This document shows positions 26,011 through 36,096 of a stretch of 64,000 nt of DNA, in pieces. The notes under the pieces were generated by a model. The model was not told the DNA's origin. It did not search any database and saw only the letters and a list, made by a program, of their open reading frames with translations. The translations under genes and the position numbers were made by a program. The stretch's first letter is position 1. Every line of letters begins with the position of its first letter. The DNA comes from Callipepla californica brunnescens (taxonomy: Eukaryota; Chordata; Aves; Galliformes; Odontophoridae). Location of the stretch: contig JALIRH010000030.1 in the NCBI GenBank assembly GCA_023055505.1, positions 5,576,001 through 5,640,000 on the forward strand, read 5' to 3'.

Positions 26011-27900
26011 GAGGGAGGGGAGAGGGAAGAAGGGTGGGGGTTGAGTTTTGTTATGCTAATGAAGCATTGCTTTCTGCAGTGTCATTGCTTCCTTTGCTGG
26101 GGACATTTGCACATCCATGTTGTCAGGCATCACTATATTCCAGGCCTTGCATTCCTTTTACTCCTCTCAGCCATCAGCATGTGTCAGCAAGAAGCAGTCG
26201 CCGGCTGCCCTGCTCTAGAGGACAGCATCTCCCTGCAGCTGAGAGAGTTCTTGTCCTAACCACTTCTCCTGGTTTCTCTGTTAGGTCTTCTTTTGAAGGC
26301 GTGAGCATGCTTAAGCACACTACTGTTAGACGGCCTGCTCTGATGTTCACTGGTGTATATCTACAGAATTTAGGGCCCCCCAGAAGGAACTGCTCTCAGG
26401 GTACTTGGGAGTTTGTATACAGGTGATATAGGTTGGTTTTCTTAGCAAAAGGAATTAATACATTAGTTTAAGAACCAGTATATTAGTATCGCAAAAAGAA
26501 TGCATATGTGCTACTTCTAAAGCTTTCCATTTCAGCTTTTGTGGGTGAACAGTCTTGTTTTCCCTCAGTAATTCTGCACTGGGAACATAATTGAATTTTA
26601 TTTTCTGCCTCAATGGTTTTGCCTCACAAGAAGCACTGGAGTCACAGTAGAATACTTTTTTGCCTCAAAACATGTCACCACATTTAGCTCAGGTTCCACA
26701 TACACTGTTTTTAAAAGTGGCGCACTGTGGTCTCATAATCAATGGGAATCTTCCAAACTGGGAAAAAGTGGATGTAAGTGAGTCAGAGGATTCAGGGATG
26801 AAGCTGATGGTGGAAAAAGGGAAGAAGTCGGTGGGCACTAGACCGTGAATAGACTGAGCATGCCCAAAGAGACATTAGCACATACCTGTGAGACCTTGAA
26901 ACAGAAGGGCTGTGTATGCCAGCATACAGCAGATGTATGTCTGAACTGTTCAAATGCAGAACCTGAACTCTGAGAGGGTGCGCTTGCTTGTCAAGACGCC
27001 CAGTGCGCACCGTGAGGAATAAAGGGATGCTGCTTTCTAACATCACACTGAGTGATTCTCAGGGAGCTCCCCCCAGTCCAGGCTCCATCGGGACCAGCTG
27101 CATGTTCCCTGCATTGCAGCAATGCATTCCTTCTTACTGCCCCTGCGAAAGCGTGACAGAAGCTTGTCACGTACGGAGAGTAAGGGTGAGGGGATCCCCG
27201 AGTAGTTCCCCACATGCAGTTATGGAGATGACCCATGTGTGCAACGGGTTCTTTTTCCCAGAAATAACATGGTGAGGGGGTTCTAGAGAGAAGACCACCA
27301 AGAGAAATGGGGTTTGAGTAGTACTTGAGACATTCAGGACCCCCCGGGCTCTACATCTTCCTGAAAGTAAGGTGGTGAGGGTGTGCTTGAGAGATTCCAG
27401 ACCCCCAGGAGAAACTGAAGAGCTAGGGTTATTGGGAACTGTGTTGTGTTATGGCTGCCGGCATTGTGATGTTGTCTGGGAACATGGCTGTGAGTAGTAC
27501 TGTGAGGGTGCCAAGTTTGTCATTTTTTTCCTCTGTCTGTGGTGTGTGTATGTGGCAGGTCTTCAGAGTGTGTTAAGCTTTGCTTTTTACTTTTGTAGCT
27601 GCAGCAGTGTGTGCGTTACAGTGTGTGAAGGCAGTTTGTACATTCCAGACATTCCAGACATGGAGGAGTTGGCTGTGGGAAACTGCAGAGGAAAGTTGTT
27701 GAAAATTGTAATCATTGGTAGATTGGACAAATGATTAAAATAACCTGTGGAAACCTGAGGTCTGTGGAAAAACAACAACTAAAGTTCCCATTTTGTTGGG
27801 AGAAATTGGTTATGACTCTCCCTGGAGGAATTTGGTGCACAACCATGCCTCGAGGGAGCTGGCAATCACCTGGCAATGTGAGGAGGGACCATTGTCCATC

Positions 27901-27979
27901 TGTATGGGAACTGCTGAATCACGGCCTGAACCACTGATTGATCACCTTGAGTGCTTTCCTTGGGGTATTTTGCCTTACA
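27901..27979 (+). mobile_element. Family 1 LTR remnant (internally deleted)
   Basis: Has the LTR start TGTATGGGAACTG and the LTR end GCCTTACA, but about 250 bp in between are missing. It is followed by a PBS-like TTGCGAGCCAGGCAGG. Confidence 0.8.
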
Positions 27980-27999
27980 ATTTGCGAGCCAGGCAGGCT

Positions 28000-28050
28000 T
28001 AAAAAAAAAAAAAATATATATATATATAATATATATATATATATACATAT
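28000..28050 (+). repeat. A-run and (AT)n tract in ERV leader
   Basis: A homopolymer A run followed by AT dinucleotides between PBS and gag. Shorter AT-rich versions occupy the same place at 29597-29630 and 60110-60130. Confidence 0.7.
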
Positions 28051-28063
28051 TCAATAATTATCC

Positions 28064-28777
28064 ATGTCCTTCATTTGGAACATTTTGAAATGGGGCAGGG
28101 GTGAGAACGTTACTCCCTTAAACCAAACAATTCATGGTCAACTTCCAGGATTTATGGGATCATCCTATTATGGTCTTGCCACTGTTATTGAAAAATGGGG
28201 ACCCCTGCGGGTTACAGGGAGTGTTTCTCCTTCTCCAGCCCGGCTGACAGGGTCTAGATAAGGACATACTAGTTACAAAAGAACGTCGGCTAGCCGCTTG
28301 TGCTGTGGCTTGGCCTCTAATAATGGGTTCACATAAACTGGAAATAACTAACATAGAATCTGAAAATCAATTGTTAAGAGATCAAATTGAAATGTTGGAA
28401 CAGCAACTGGGCTCATTAGTAACCAAAAAACTTGGACTTTGGTCTCCATACTAAACCCCTTGGTGGCTTCGGAGGCTATTGTCCAACAGGCAGCCCAGTT
28501 GGTGGCAGACCTTGGAGAAACAGAGCGCATAAGAACTAGGCGCAGTGTCCGTATGGTAGAAGAAGCTGAGGCATTCCCAATTAAAACTGAGAAGCCTGTC
28601 CCCCAGATACCCCGATCAGGACCCATACGGGTATCCCTGAAGACCGTGTTCAATGATCTTATATGGGCCGAGGTTGCCTTTGCTAAAATCGATGGGCAAC
28701 CAAACCATGTTTTGTTACAGCTCTGGAAACAGCTTAGGAATGATCAAAAATTTCAGGGTACTCCCAGAAAATTGTAG
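28064..28777 (+). pseudogene. gag: Family 1 gag, internally deleted (copy 1a)
   Basis: Begins MSFIWNILKWG and carries the same N-terminal region as the gag at 60143. A premature TAG follows at 28259-28261. Near 28434 the N-terminal part is joined directly to the C-terminal part (SILNPLVASEAIVQQA), which removes the capsid centre. The joint has GGACT common to both parent sites. The frame ends in a TAG at 28775-28777. Confidence 0.8.
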
Positions 28778-28877
28778 GTACGAATAATACAGGCAGCACC
28801 GACAACAACCTGGAATCTGGCTGACTTTATAGTGCCTAACAGAAGGAAGAAACATCCACAGGTGTCGCAGGCTACAA

Positions 28878-29240
28878 TGCCAGACCCAGTGCCTTGAAAA
28901 TGTTACAAACAGTATGGGCCTCCCTGCTTAGGATTCAAATTATGGACACCGATAACCAGGTAAGACCTCAGCGTGGCCATGAGAACAATCTTCTGCTCCC
29001 TGCCCCTGAGAACCTAAAGCCAGACATCAATAGAATTAAATGGCCTCGGAAGGTGCAGGTAGGACCATGCTGGTGTGGCCTACTTGCACCTCGGGGGAGA
29101 TTACTGGAGGTGGGAGGTTTGGTAGTCCCTCTGGTTACTGGTACATTGCCTGCTGATATTGTGGTCAGCATTCCAGTCCTTATTGCTAAAGGGGTCCTTA
29201 TCATGTCCCTGTGTCAGATCAGGACACGCCCTTTGGTGCC
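28878..29240 (+). pseudogene. pol: Family 1 pol C-terminal remnant (copy 1a)
   Basis: Parallels 31262-31625 of copy 1b (ALKMLQT.WAS, ENNLLLPAPENL). gag 3' sequence joins it near 28878, so protease, RT, RNase H and integrase are deleted. It joins the middle LTR without a polypurine tract. The function of this post-integrase region is not recognised. Confidence 0.65.
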
Positions 29241-29574
29241 TGTATGGGAAGTGTTGAATCACGGCCTGAACCACTGATTGATCACCTGAGGCAAGCCCTG
29301 AGTCAGCTGCAGGGGCACAACTGAGTGTGATTGGAAGGGGTGGAGTTTGACTCCACCTCTCCCAAGACCCCATTTAAGGGCTGACCACCAGCAGGGAGGG
29401 ATCTCTTGTTGGAGATCCCTCCCTGGTGGAGTTATTGGCGAGCCTCAACCATCATCGAGGTGAGCCAATCTCTTTTGCTGTTTATTTGTATACCATCTAT
29501 TTAAAGCCTACCAAAAATATACCATCTTTCGCACTATTTCCTTGAGTGCTTTCCTTGCAATTATTTGCCTTACA
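29241..29574 (+). mobile_element. Family 1 LTR, full length (middle)
   Basis: 334 bp, TGTATGGG...TTACA. Contains GGGAGGGATCTCTTG paired with a nearby GAGATCCCTCCC, a potential hairpin near 29395-29425. A PBS-like TGGTGAGCCAGGCAGG follows at 29577. Confidence 0.88.
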
Positions 29575-29638
29575 ATTGGTGAGCCAGGCAGGCTTAAAAA
29601 AATATATACATATATATACACATATACAGTAACTTACC

Positions 29639-31596
29639 ATGTCCTTCATTTGGAGCATTTTCAAATGGGACTGGGGGAAAACAGAACAGGTTGCTTTCCA
29701 GCAAGCAAAACAGGCGGTGAAACAAGCCCAGGCATTGGGTATATTCGATCCTACCCTCCCAGCTGAATTGGATGTTCATGTTACTCAGGATGGCTTTGGC
29801 TGGGGCCTGTGGCAACATCAGAGTTCTGTTCGGACTCCCATTGGATTTTGGTCTCAGGTCTGGCATGGAGCAGAAGAAAGATATAGTATGATTGAAAAAC
29901 AGTTGTTGGCTGCCTATACTGCATTGCAAGCGGTAGAGCCAATAACCCAGACGGCTGAAGTCGTAGTTAAGACCACTCTTCCAACTCAGGGGTGGGTAAG
30001 AGATCTGACCCACCTCCCTAAGACAGGGGTGGCCCAGGCACTGACGGTGGCACGATGGGTCGCCTATCTCAGCCTGAGGAGTAGTCTGTCTTCCTCACCA
30101 CTGTAAAAAGAGCTCCAAAAGATTCTAGGCCCAGTGACGTATCACAGTGATGCACCAAAACAAGCCTTGGTTGCTCCGCCAGAGAAGAGTCCCGTCCAGG
30201 AAGGAGAATATCCCATTCCTGAAGATGCCTGGTACACGGATGGGTCCAGCAAGGGCAACCCAAGTAAGTGGAGAGCAGAAGCATACCATCCTGCTACAGA
30301 CACAATATGGTTTGAAGAGGGGATGGTCAAAGCAGCCAGTGGGCAGAGCTGCGGGCTGTGTGGATTGTTATAACCAAAGAACCTGGTGACGGTATCCTGA
30401 ATATCTGCACAGATAGTTGGGCTGTGTACCGGGGGCTCACTCTTTGGATTGCACAGTGGGCTACCCAGGACTGGACTATCCGCTCCCGACCAATCTGGGG
30501 CAAAGATATGTGGTTAGACATATGGAATACAGTTAAACACAGAACTGTACGTGTCTACCATGTTTCTGGTCACCGACCCCTACAGTCACCAGGAAATGAT
30601 GAAGCCGACACACTGGCCCGAGTTAGATGGGTTGAGAACTCACCATCTGAGAACATCGCCTACTGGTTACATCAAAAGCTGCGGCATGCTGGACAGAAGA
30701 CCTCGTGGGCAGCTGCCAAAGCATGGGGACTGCCCGTACAATTATCGGACGTAGCTCAAGCATGCCGAGACTGTGATGCCTGCTCCAGAGTGAGACCGAG
30801 GTCGTTGCCTGAAACTACAGCCCATCTTGCTAGAGGACACAATCCTCTACAGCGATGACAGGTTGATTATATTGGGCCCCTCCCTCGATCTGAGGGGGCG
30901 AGATATGCCCTAACCTGTGTTGACACCGCGAGTGGGCTATTGCAGGCCTACCCAGTACCAAAAGCCAACCAGGCATATACTATCAAGGCACTCACAAGAT
31001 TGATGGCTGCCTATGGGACACCACAAGTCATTGAGAGCAACCAAGGGACTCATTTCACGGGTGCAATGATACAACGCTGGGCAGAAGAGAACAATATTGA
31101 GTGGCGATTCCACCTGCCATACAATCCAACGGGGGCAGGCCTTCTTGAGCGTTATAATGGCATTCTCAAGGCTGCCCTGAAGACAGACTCTCAGTCTCTG
31201 CAGGGGTGGACGAAGAGACTCCACAAAACCCTTTGAGATCTGAATGAAAGACCTAGTGATGGCAGACCCAGTGCCTTGAAAATGTTGCAAACAACATGGG
31301 CCTCCCCACTTAGGATCCAAATTACAGGTACGGATAATGAGGTAAGACCTCAGACTGGCCGTGAGAACAATCTTCTGCTCCCTGCCCCTGAGAACCTAAG
31401 ACCAGGTACCAATAAAATAAGATGGCCTTGGAAGGTGCAGGTAGGACCACGATGGTGTGGCCTACTTGCACCTTGGGGGAGATTGTTGGAGGTGGGAGGT
31501 TCGGTAGTCCCTTCGGTAATTGGTACATGGCCTACTGATATTGTGGTCAACACTCCAGTCTTTATTCCTAAAGGAACCCCTATCATGTCTCTGTGA
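29639..31596 (+). pseudogene. pol: Family 1 gag-pol deletion fusion (copy 1b)
   Basis: The first ten Gag codons (MSFIWSIFKW) run into the RT connection region, deleting most of gag, protease and RT. RNase H follows (YTDGS, CTDSW, NDEAD) with a 1-bp deletion near 30320. The integrase HHCC region is near 30660-30790, then QVDYIG, ESNQGTHF (catalytic Asp replaced by Asn) and LLERYNG. In-frame stops: TAA 30104-30106, TGA 30856-30858, TGA 31234-31236. The post-integrase part runs to 31596 and shows no family I recognise. It cannot encode an active enzyme. Confidence 0.85.
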
Positions 31597-32126
31597 CAGA
31601 TCAGGACGCCCCCTTTAGTGCCTGATCTAATTGTGCGGCCACAGACATCGGGCCAAAAAGTTTGGTACGGGCAGCCAGGGCATGCCCCTGTACAAGCTGA
31701 AGTGTTGACCCAAGACAGGAATACGGCCTGTATAGTGCCCTGGAGGGCGGACCTCCCCCTCTTGGTACCTTTGAAACATCTATATTACTCCCTGTGAGTC
31801 CATGAGTCACCGGAGGGAACCAAATGATGCTGCAGAGTTCCAGAGTTGCTATAAGATCATGTGCAACATCCGGTGATGGTCTACCTGGGACTGATGGAGA
31901 GTAGGACGGACCTGCACAACATGACTGCGTGCTTCCAGTAGACACCACCGAGCACTGGCCCAAGGAAGAACACGAGCCATATGATGATCATCACTCATCC
32001 CAGATTACATCGATACACATCGCGACGGGTTATTATGTAAAACGTCGCGATATATTGGGTCTCTGTATTAAGGAGGGCTCAACCTATAATTACTTAATCA
32101 GTGGTTCATGTCGTGAAGGGGTGGAG
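31597..32126 (+). other. Family 1 3' internal region and polypurine tract
   Basis: No env-like frame. Only a purine-rich GAAGGGGTGGAG at 32115-32126 directly before the LTR is identifiable; it is the likely polypurine tract. Confidence 0.55.
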
Positions 32127-32463
32127 TGTATGGGAACTGTGGAATCACGGCCTGAACCACTGATTGACCACCTGAGGCAAGCCCTGAGTCAGCTGCAGGG
32201 GCACAACTGAGTGTGATTGGAAGGGGTGGAGTTTGACTCCACCTCTCCCAAGACCCCATTTAAGGGCTGACCACCAGCAGGGAAGGATCTCTTGTTGGAG
32301 ATCCCTCCCTGGTGGAGTTATCGGCGAGCCTCAACCATCAGCAAGGTGAGCCAATCTCTTTTGCTATTATTTTGTATAACATCTACTTAAAGCCTACCAA
32401 AAATATACCATCCTTTCGCACTAACTTCCTTGAAGTGCTTTCCTTGGGGTTATTTGCCCTACA
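32127..32463 (+). mobile_element. Family 1 LTR, full length (3')
   Basis: 337 bp, TGTATGGG...CCTACA, nearly the same as 59751-60086. CR1 sequence follows at once. Confidence 0.88.
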
Positions 32464-32777
32464 AGGGGGTCGGCCTCTTCTCCCAGGTAACTAATGACAG
32501 GACGAGAGGGAATGGCCACAAGTTGTGCCGGGGAAGATTTAGATTAGACTTGAGGAAAAATTTTTTCTCTGAGAGAGTGGTCCGGCACTGGAATGGCCTG
32601 CCTAGGGAGGTGGTTGAGGCACCGTCCCTAGCACTGTTCAAGAAGCGTTTAGATGAGGTGCTGAGGGATTTGATTTAGTAGCTTGGTGGGTAGGGATGGT
32701 GGTGTGAGGAAGGTTGGACTAGATGATCTTGTAGGTCCTTTCCAACCTAATGTATCTATGAATCTATGAATCTATGA
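32464..32777 (+). mobile_element. CR1 3' end fragment with (AATCTATG)n tail
   Basis: Covers the last ~60 codons of ORF2, the 3' UTR and the tail. Five differences in about 310 bp from the CR1 at 22148-22467. It is cut exactly at an LTR end on the left and leads into the minisatellite on the right. Confidence 0.92.
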
Positions 32778-32778
32778 T

Positions 32779-35317
32779 CCCTAGGGCCCCACTGAATCCT
32801 ACGGCCCCACTGAATCCTACGGCCCCACTGAATCCTACGGCCCCACTGAATCCTACGGCCCCACTGAATCCTACGGCCCCACTGAATCCTACGGCCCCAC
32901 TGAATCCTACGGCCCCACTGAATCCTACGGCCCCACTGAATCCTACGGCCCCACTGAATCCTACGGCCCCACTGAATCCTACGGCCCCACTGAATCCTAC
33001 GGCCCCACTGAATCCTACGGCCCCACTGAATCCTACGGCCCCACTGAATCCTACGGCCCCATTGATTCCTAAAGTCCCATTGATCCCTACGGCACCATTG
33101 AGTTCTATGGCCCCATTGAGTTCTAAGGCCCCATTGATTCCTATGGTCCCATTGATCGCTGTGGCCCCATTGATCCCTAAGGCCCCATTGATTACTATGA
33201 CGCCATTGAGTTCTATGGCCCCATTGATTCCTATGGCCCCTCTGAGTTCTTTGGCCCAATTGATCCCTATGGCCCACTGATCTCTATTGCCCCATTGAGT
33301 TCTATGGCTACTTTGAGTTCATTGGCTCCATTGATCCCTATGGCCCCACTGATCCCTTTTGCCCCATTGAGTTCTATGGCCCCATGGATCCCTATCACCA
33401 TTGATCCCTACGGCCCCATTGAGTTCTATGGCCCCATTGAGTTCTATGGCCCCATTGAGTTCTATGGCCCCATTGATTCCTAAGGCCCCATTGATTCCTA
33501 AGGCCCCATTGATTCCTAAGGCCCCATTGATTCCTAAGGCCCCATTGATTCCTAAGGCCCCATTGATTCCTAAGGCCCCATTGATTCCTAAGGCCCCATT
33601 GATTCCTAAGGCCCCATTGATTCCTAAGGCCCCATTGATTCCTAAGGCCCCATTGATTCCTAAGGCCCCATTGATTCCTAAGGCCCCATTGATTCCTAAG
33701 GCCCCATTGATTCCTAAGGCCCCATTGATTCCTAAGGCCCCATTGATTCCTAAGGCCCCATTGATTCCTAAGGCCCCATTGATTCCTAAGGCCCCATTGA
33801 TTCCTAAGGCCCCATCGATTCCTAAGGCCCCATCGATTCCTAAGGCCCCATCGATTCCTAAGGCCCCATCGATTCCTAAGGCCCCATTGATTCCTAAGGC
33901 CCCATTGATTCCTAAGGCCCCATCGATTCCTATAGCCGCATTGAGTTCTATGGCCCCATTGATTCCTATGGTCCCATTGATCGCTGTGGCCCATTTGATC
34001 CCTATGGCCCCATTGATCCCTATGGCCCCATTGATCCCTATGGCCCCATTGATCCCTATGGCCCCATTGATTCCTATGGCCCCATTGATTCCTATGGCCC
34101 CATTGATTCCTATGGCCCCATTGATCCCTATGGCCCCATTGATCCCTATGGTCCCATTGATTCCTATGGCCCCAGTGATTTCTATGGTCCCATTGATCCC
34201 TATGGACCCATTGAGTTCTATGGCTCCATTGAGTTCTACGGCTCCTTTGAGTTCTTTGGCTCCAATGATCCCTATGGCGCCTTTGATCCCTTTTGCCCCA
34301 TTGAGTTCTATGGCCCCATGGATCCCTATCCCCATTTGATCCCTATGGCCCCATTCATCCCTATGGCCCCATTGATTCCTATTGTCTCATTGATCCCTAC
34401 GGCCCCGTTGATTCCTATGGCCCCATTGAGTTCTATGGCCCCATTGAATCCTATGGCCACATTGATTCCTATGTTCCCATTGATCCCTGTGGCCCCATTG
34501 ATTTCTATGGCCCCATTGAGTTCTAAGGCTTCATTGATGCCTATGGCCCAAGTGATTTTTATGGTCCCATTATTGACTATGACCCCATTGATTCCTATGG
34601 CCCCATTGATTACTATGACCCCATTCATTTTTATGGCCCCTTTCAATTCTACGGCCACATTGATTCCTATGGCCCCATTGAGTTCTATGGCCCAATTGAT
34701 CCCTATTGCCCCATTGAGTTCTATGGCTCCTTTGAGTTCTTTGGCTCCATTGATCCCTATGGCCCCATTGATCCCGTTTGCCCCATTGAGTTCTATGGCC
34801 CCATGGATCCCTATCACCATTGATCCCTATGGCCCCATTCATCCCTGTGGCCCCATTCATCCCTGTGGCCCCATTGATTCCTATGGTCCCATTGATTCCT
34901 ATGGTCCCATTGATTCCTATGGTCCCATTGATCCCTATGGCCCCATTGATCCCTATGGCCCCTTGATTTTCTATGTCCCCATTGATTCCTATGTCCCCAT
35001 TGATTCCTATGTCCCCATTGATTCCTATGGCCCCATTGATTCCTATGGCCCCATTGATTCCTATGGCCCCATTGATTCCTATGGCCCCATTGATTCCTAT
35101 GGCCCCATTGATTCCTATGGCCCCATTGATTCCTATGGCCCCATTGAGTTCTATGGCCCATTTGATCCCTATGGCCCCATTGATCTCTATGGCCCCATTG
35201 AGTTCTATGGCTCCATTGATCCCTATAGCCCCATTGATCCCTATGGCCCCTTTGAGTTCTTAGGCCCCCTTGAGTTCTATGGCCCCTTTGATACCTATGG
35301 CCCCATTGATTTCTATG
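32779..35317 (+). repeat. 18-bp minisatellite, about 2.5 kb
   Basis: Tandem 18-bp units. The first 15 (32785-33054) are identical GGCCCCACTGAATCCTAC. Nineteen identical GGCCCCATTGATTCCTAA units fill 33466-33807, then four ATCGATT variants (33808-33879). Elsewhere ATTGATCCCTAT, ATTGATTCCTAT and ATTGAGTTCTAT variants are mixed. A longer variant block (TTGCCCC..., TTTGAGTTC..., CCATGGATCCCTATC) occurs around 33280-33410, 34210-34335 and 34700-34820, so there is higher-order structure. The unit is a multiple of three and stop-poor, giving long frames on both strands (for example 33401-34339 + and 33319-34335 -) that encode simple hexapeptide repeats. I do not regard these as genes. Confidence 0.95.
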
Positions 35318-35584
35318 TGTTGTGGTTTTGTGATTTGTTGGTACTGGTATTCCACATCATGGCATCATGTAGTGCATTGGGAGTCCGGGAGAACTACATT
35401 CCCCAGAGGACTTTGCAATGCTTTGTTTTTTTTTTCACGTGTTTTCCGCTCAGAGGGAACAGATAAAAACCCTCTGCGGTCACGGGACGTTCTCTCTCTT
35501 TCCTCTAGGATCACTTAGGAGTGGGTGCTCGCTGCCGTCCGCCTTCAGTGTTAGCGTAAGGCCTTCGGTTTATCGGGCACTCAC

Positions 35585-35622
<38 letters not shown>

Positions 35623-35868
35623 GTTTTGTTTGATTAATTAGGCTTAATTCCAAATTGTATTGCATTATATTGTGTTATTTACTTCCTGATGTCTTATTTA
35701 GTAAATTAGCTTTTCCCCCTCAGATCGTTGCCGCTGTTTTGTTTTGGGGCTTATTTCCTTTTTTTTTTTTTTCCCTTTCCCCCTTCCCCTTGTCCGGGGT
35801 GTGGGCCTGTGGGTCTCCTTCCTCGGTTGTTGCGGGGCCGGGCCGAACCGGCCCACAAACCCCTGACA
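35318..35868 (+). mobile_element. Family 2 LTR (5' of copy 2a)
   Basis: 551 bp, TGTTGTGG...CCCCTGACA. A TATA-like GATAAAAAC at 35462-35470, a (TC)n tract at 35589-35620, then a G/C-rich U5. Nearly identical to the middle LTR apart from CT-tract length and a few bases; clearly closer to it than to the 3' LTR. Confidence 0.9.
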
Positions 35869-35872
35869 TTTT

Positions 35873-35890
35873 TGGCGCCCAACGTGGGGC
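35873..35890 (+). other. Primer-binding site, tRNA-Lys1,2 type
   Basis: TGGCGCCCAACGTGGGGC, 4 bp after the LTR end. An identical site lies at 41687-41704. Confidence 0.85.
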
Positions 35891-36096
35891 ACGACCAGCT
35901 GCCTTAGCTGGGCAGAGAGAAACTTTCAGAGTGAATCTCTGTCTGTTGTTAACAAGCTTATCTGTACTGCAAGTGCTGTACAGCAAAACACGACCTTGAA
36001 GTCCGGGCGTACTGCCAGTTGTTTTGGGATATCTGTAAACTTCTTTTGGGTACTGCCAGATTGTTTTAGTACAAGAAAAAAAAAATAATAATAAAA

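Larger units (their letters stand above)
27901..32463 (+). mobile_element. Family 1 ERV array: LTR-internal-LTR-internal-LTR
   Basis: Three LTRs (27901-27979 remnant, 29241-29574, 32127-32463) flank two heavily deleted interiors that share the middle LTR, the pattern left by unequal recombination between LTRs. No env is present. PBS-like sequences resemble the 3' end of tRNA-Arg (GCGAGCCAGGCAGG). The flanks, block B on one side and CR1 on the other, show no target-site duplication. Confidence 0.85.

Noticed and set aside
25363..26426. Frames of about 300 codons over the GC-rich promoter region of copy B
   Set aside because: GC-rich DNA has few stops; the frames are not preserved in A and C and overlap each other in several phases.
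29395..29430. Inverted GGGATCTC/GAGATCCC in family 1 LTRs as a host terminator or ncRNA
   Set aside because: Present in every family 1 LTR, so it is an LTR hairpin, perhaps near the polyadenylation region, and not an independent gene.
32785..33054. Possible CRISPR-like array
   Set aside because: Head-to-tail identical 18-bp units without spacers in a vertebrate context; it is a minisatellite.
33319..34335. Long minus-strand frame of 338 codons in the minisatellite
   Set aside because: It is a product of an 18-bp, stop-poor repeat; frames of similar length exist on the other strand, and there is no start context, exon structure or domain.
34318..35466. 382-codon plus-strand frame running from minisatellite into an LTR
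   Set aside because: Simple hexapeptide repeats with the end supplied by LTR sequence; no sign of a gene.
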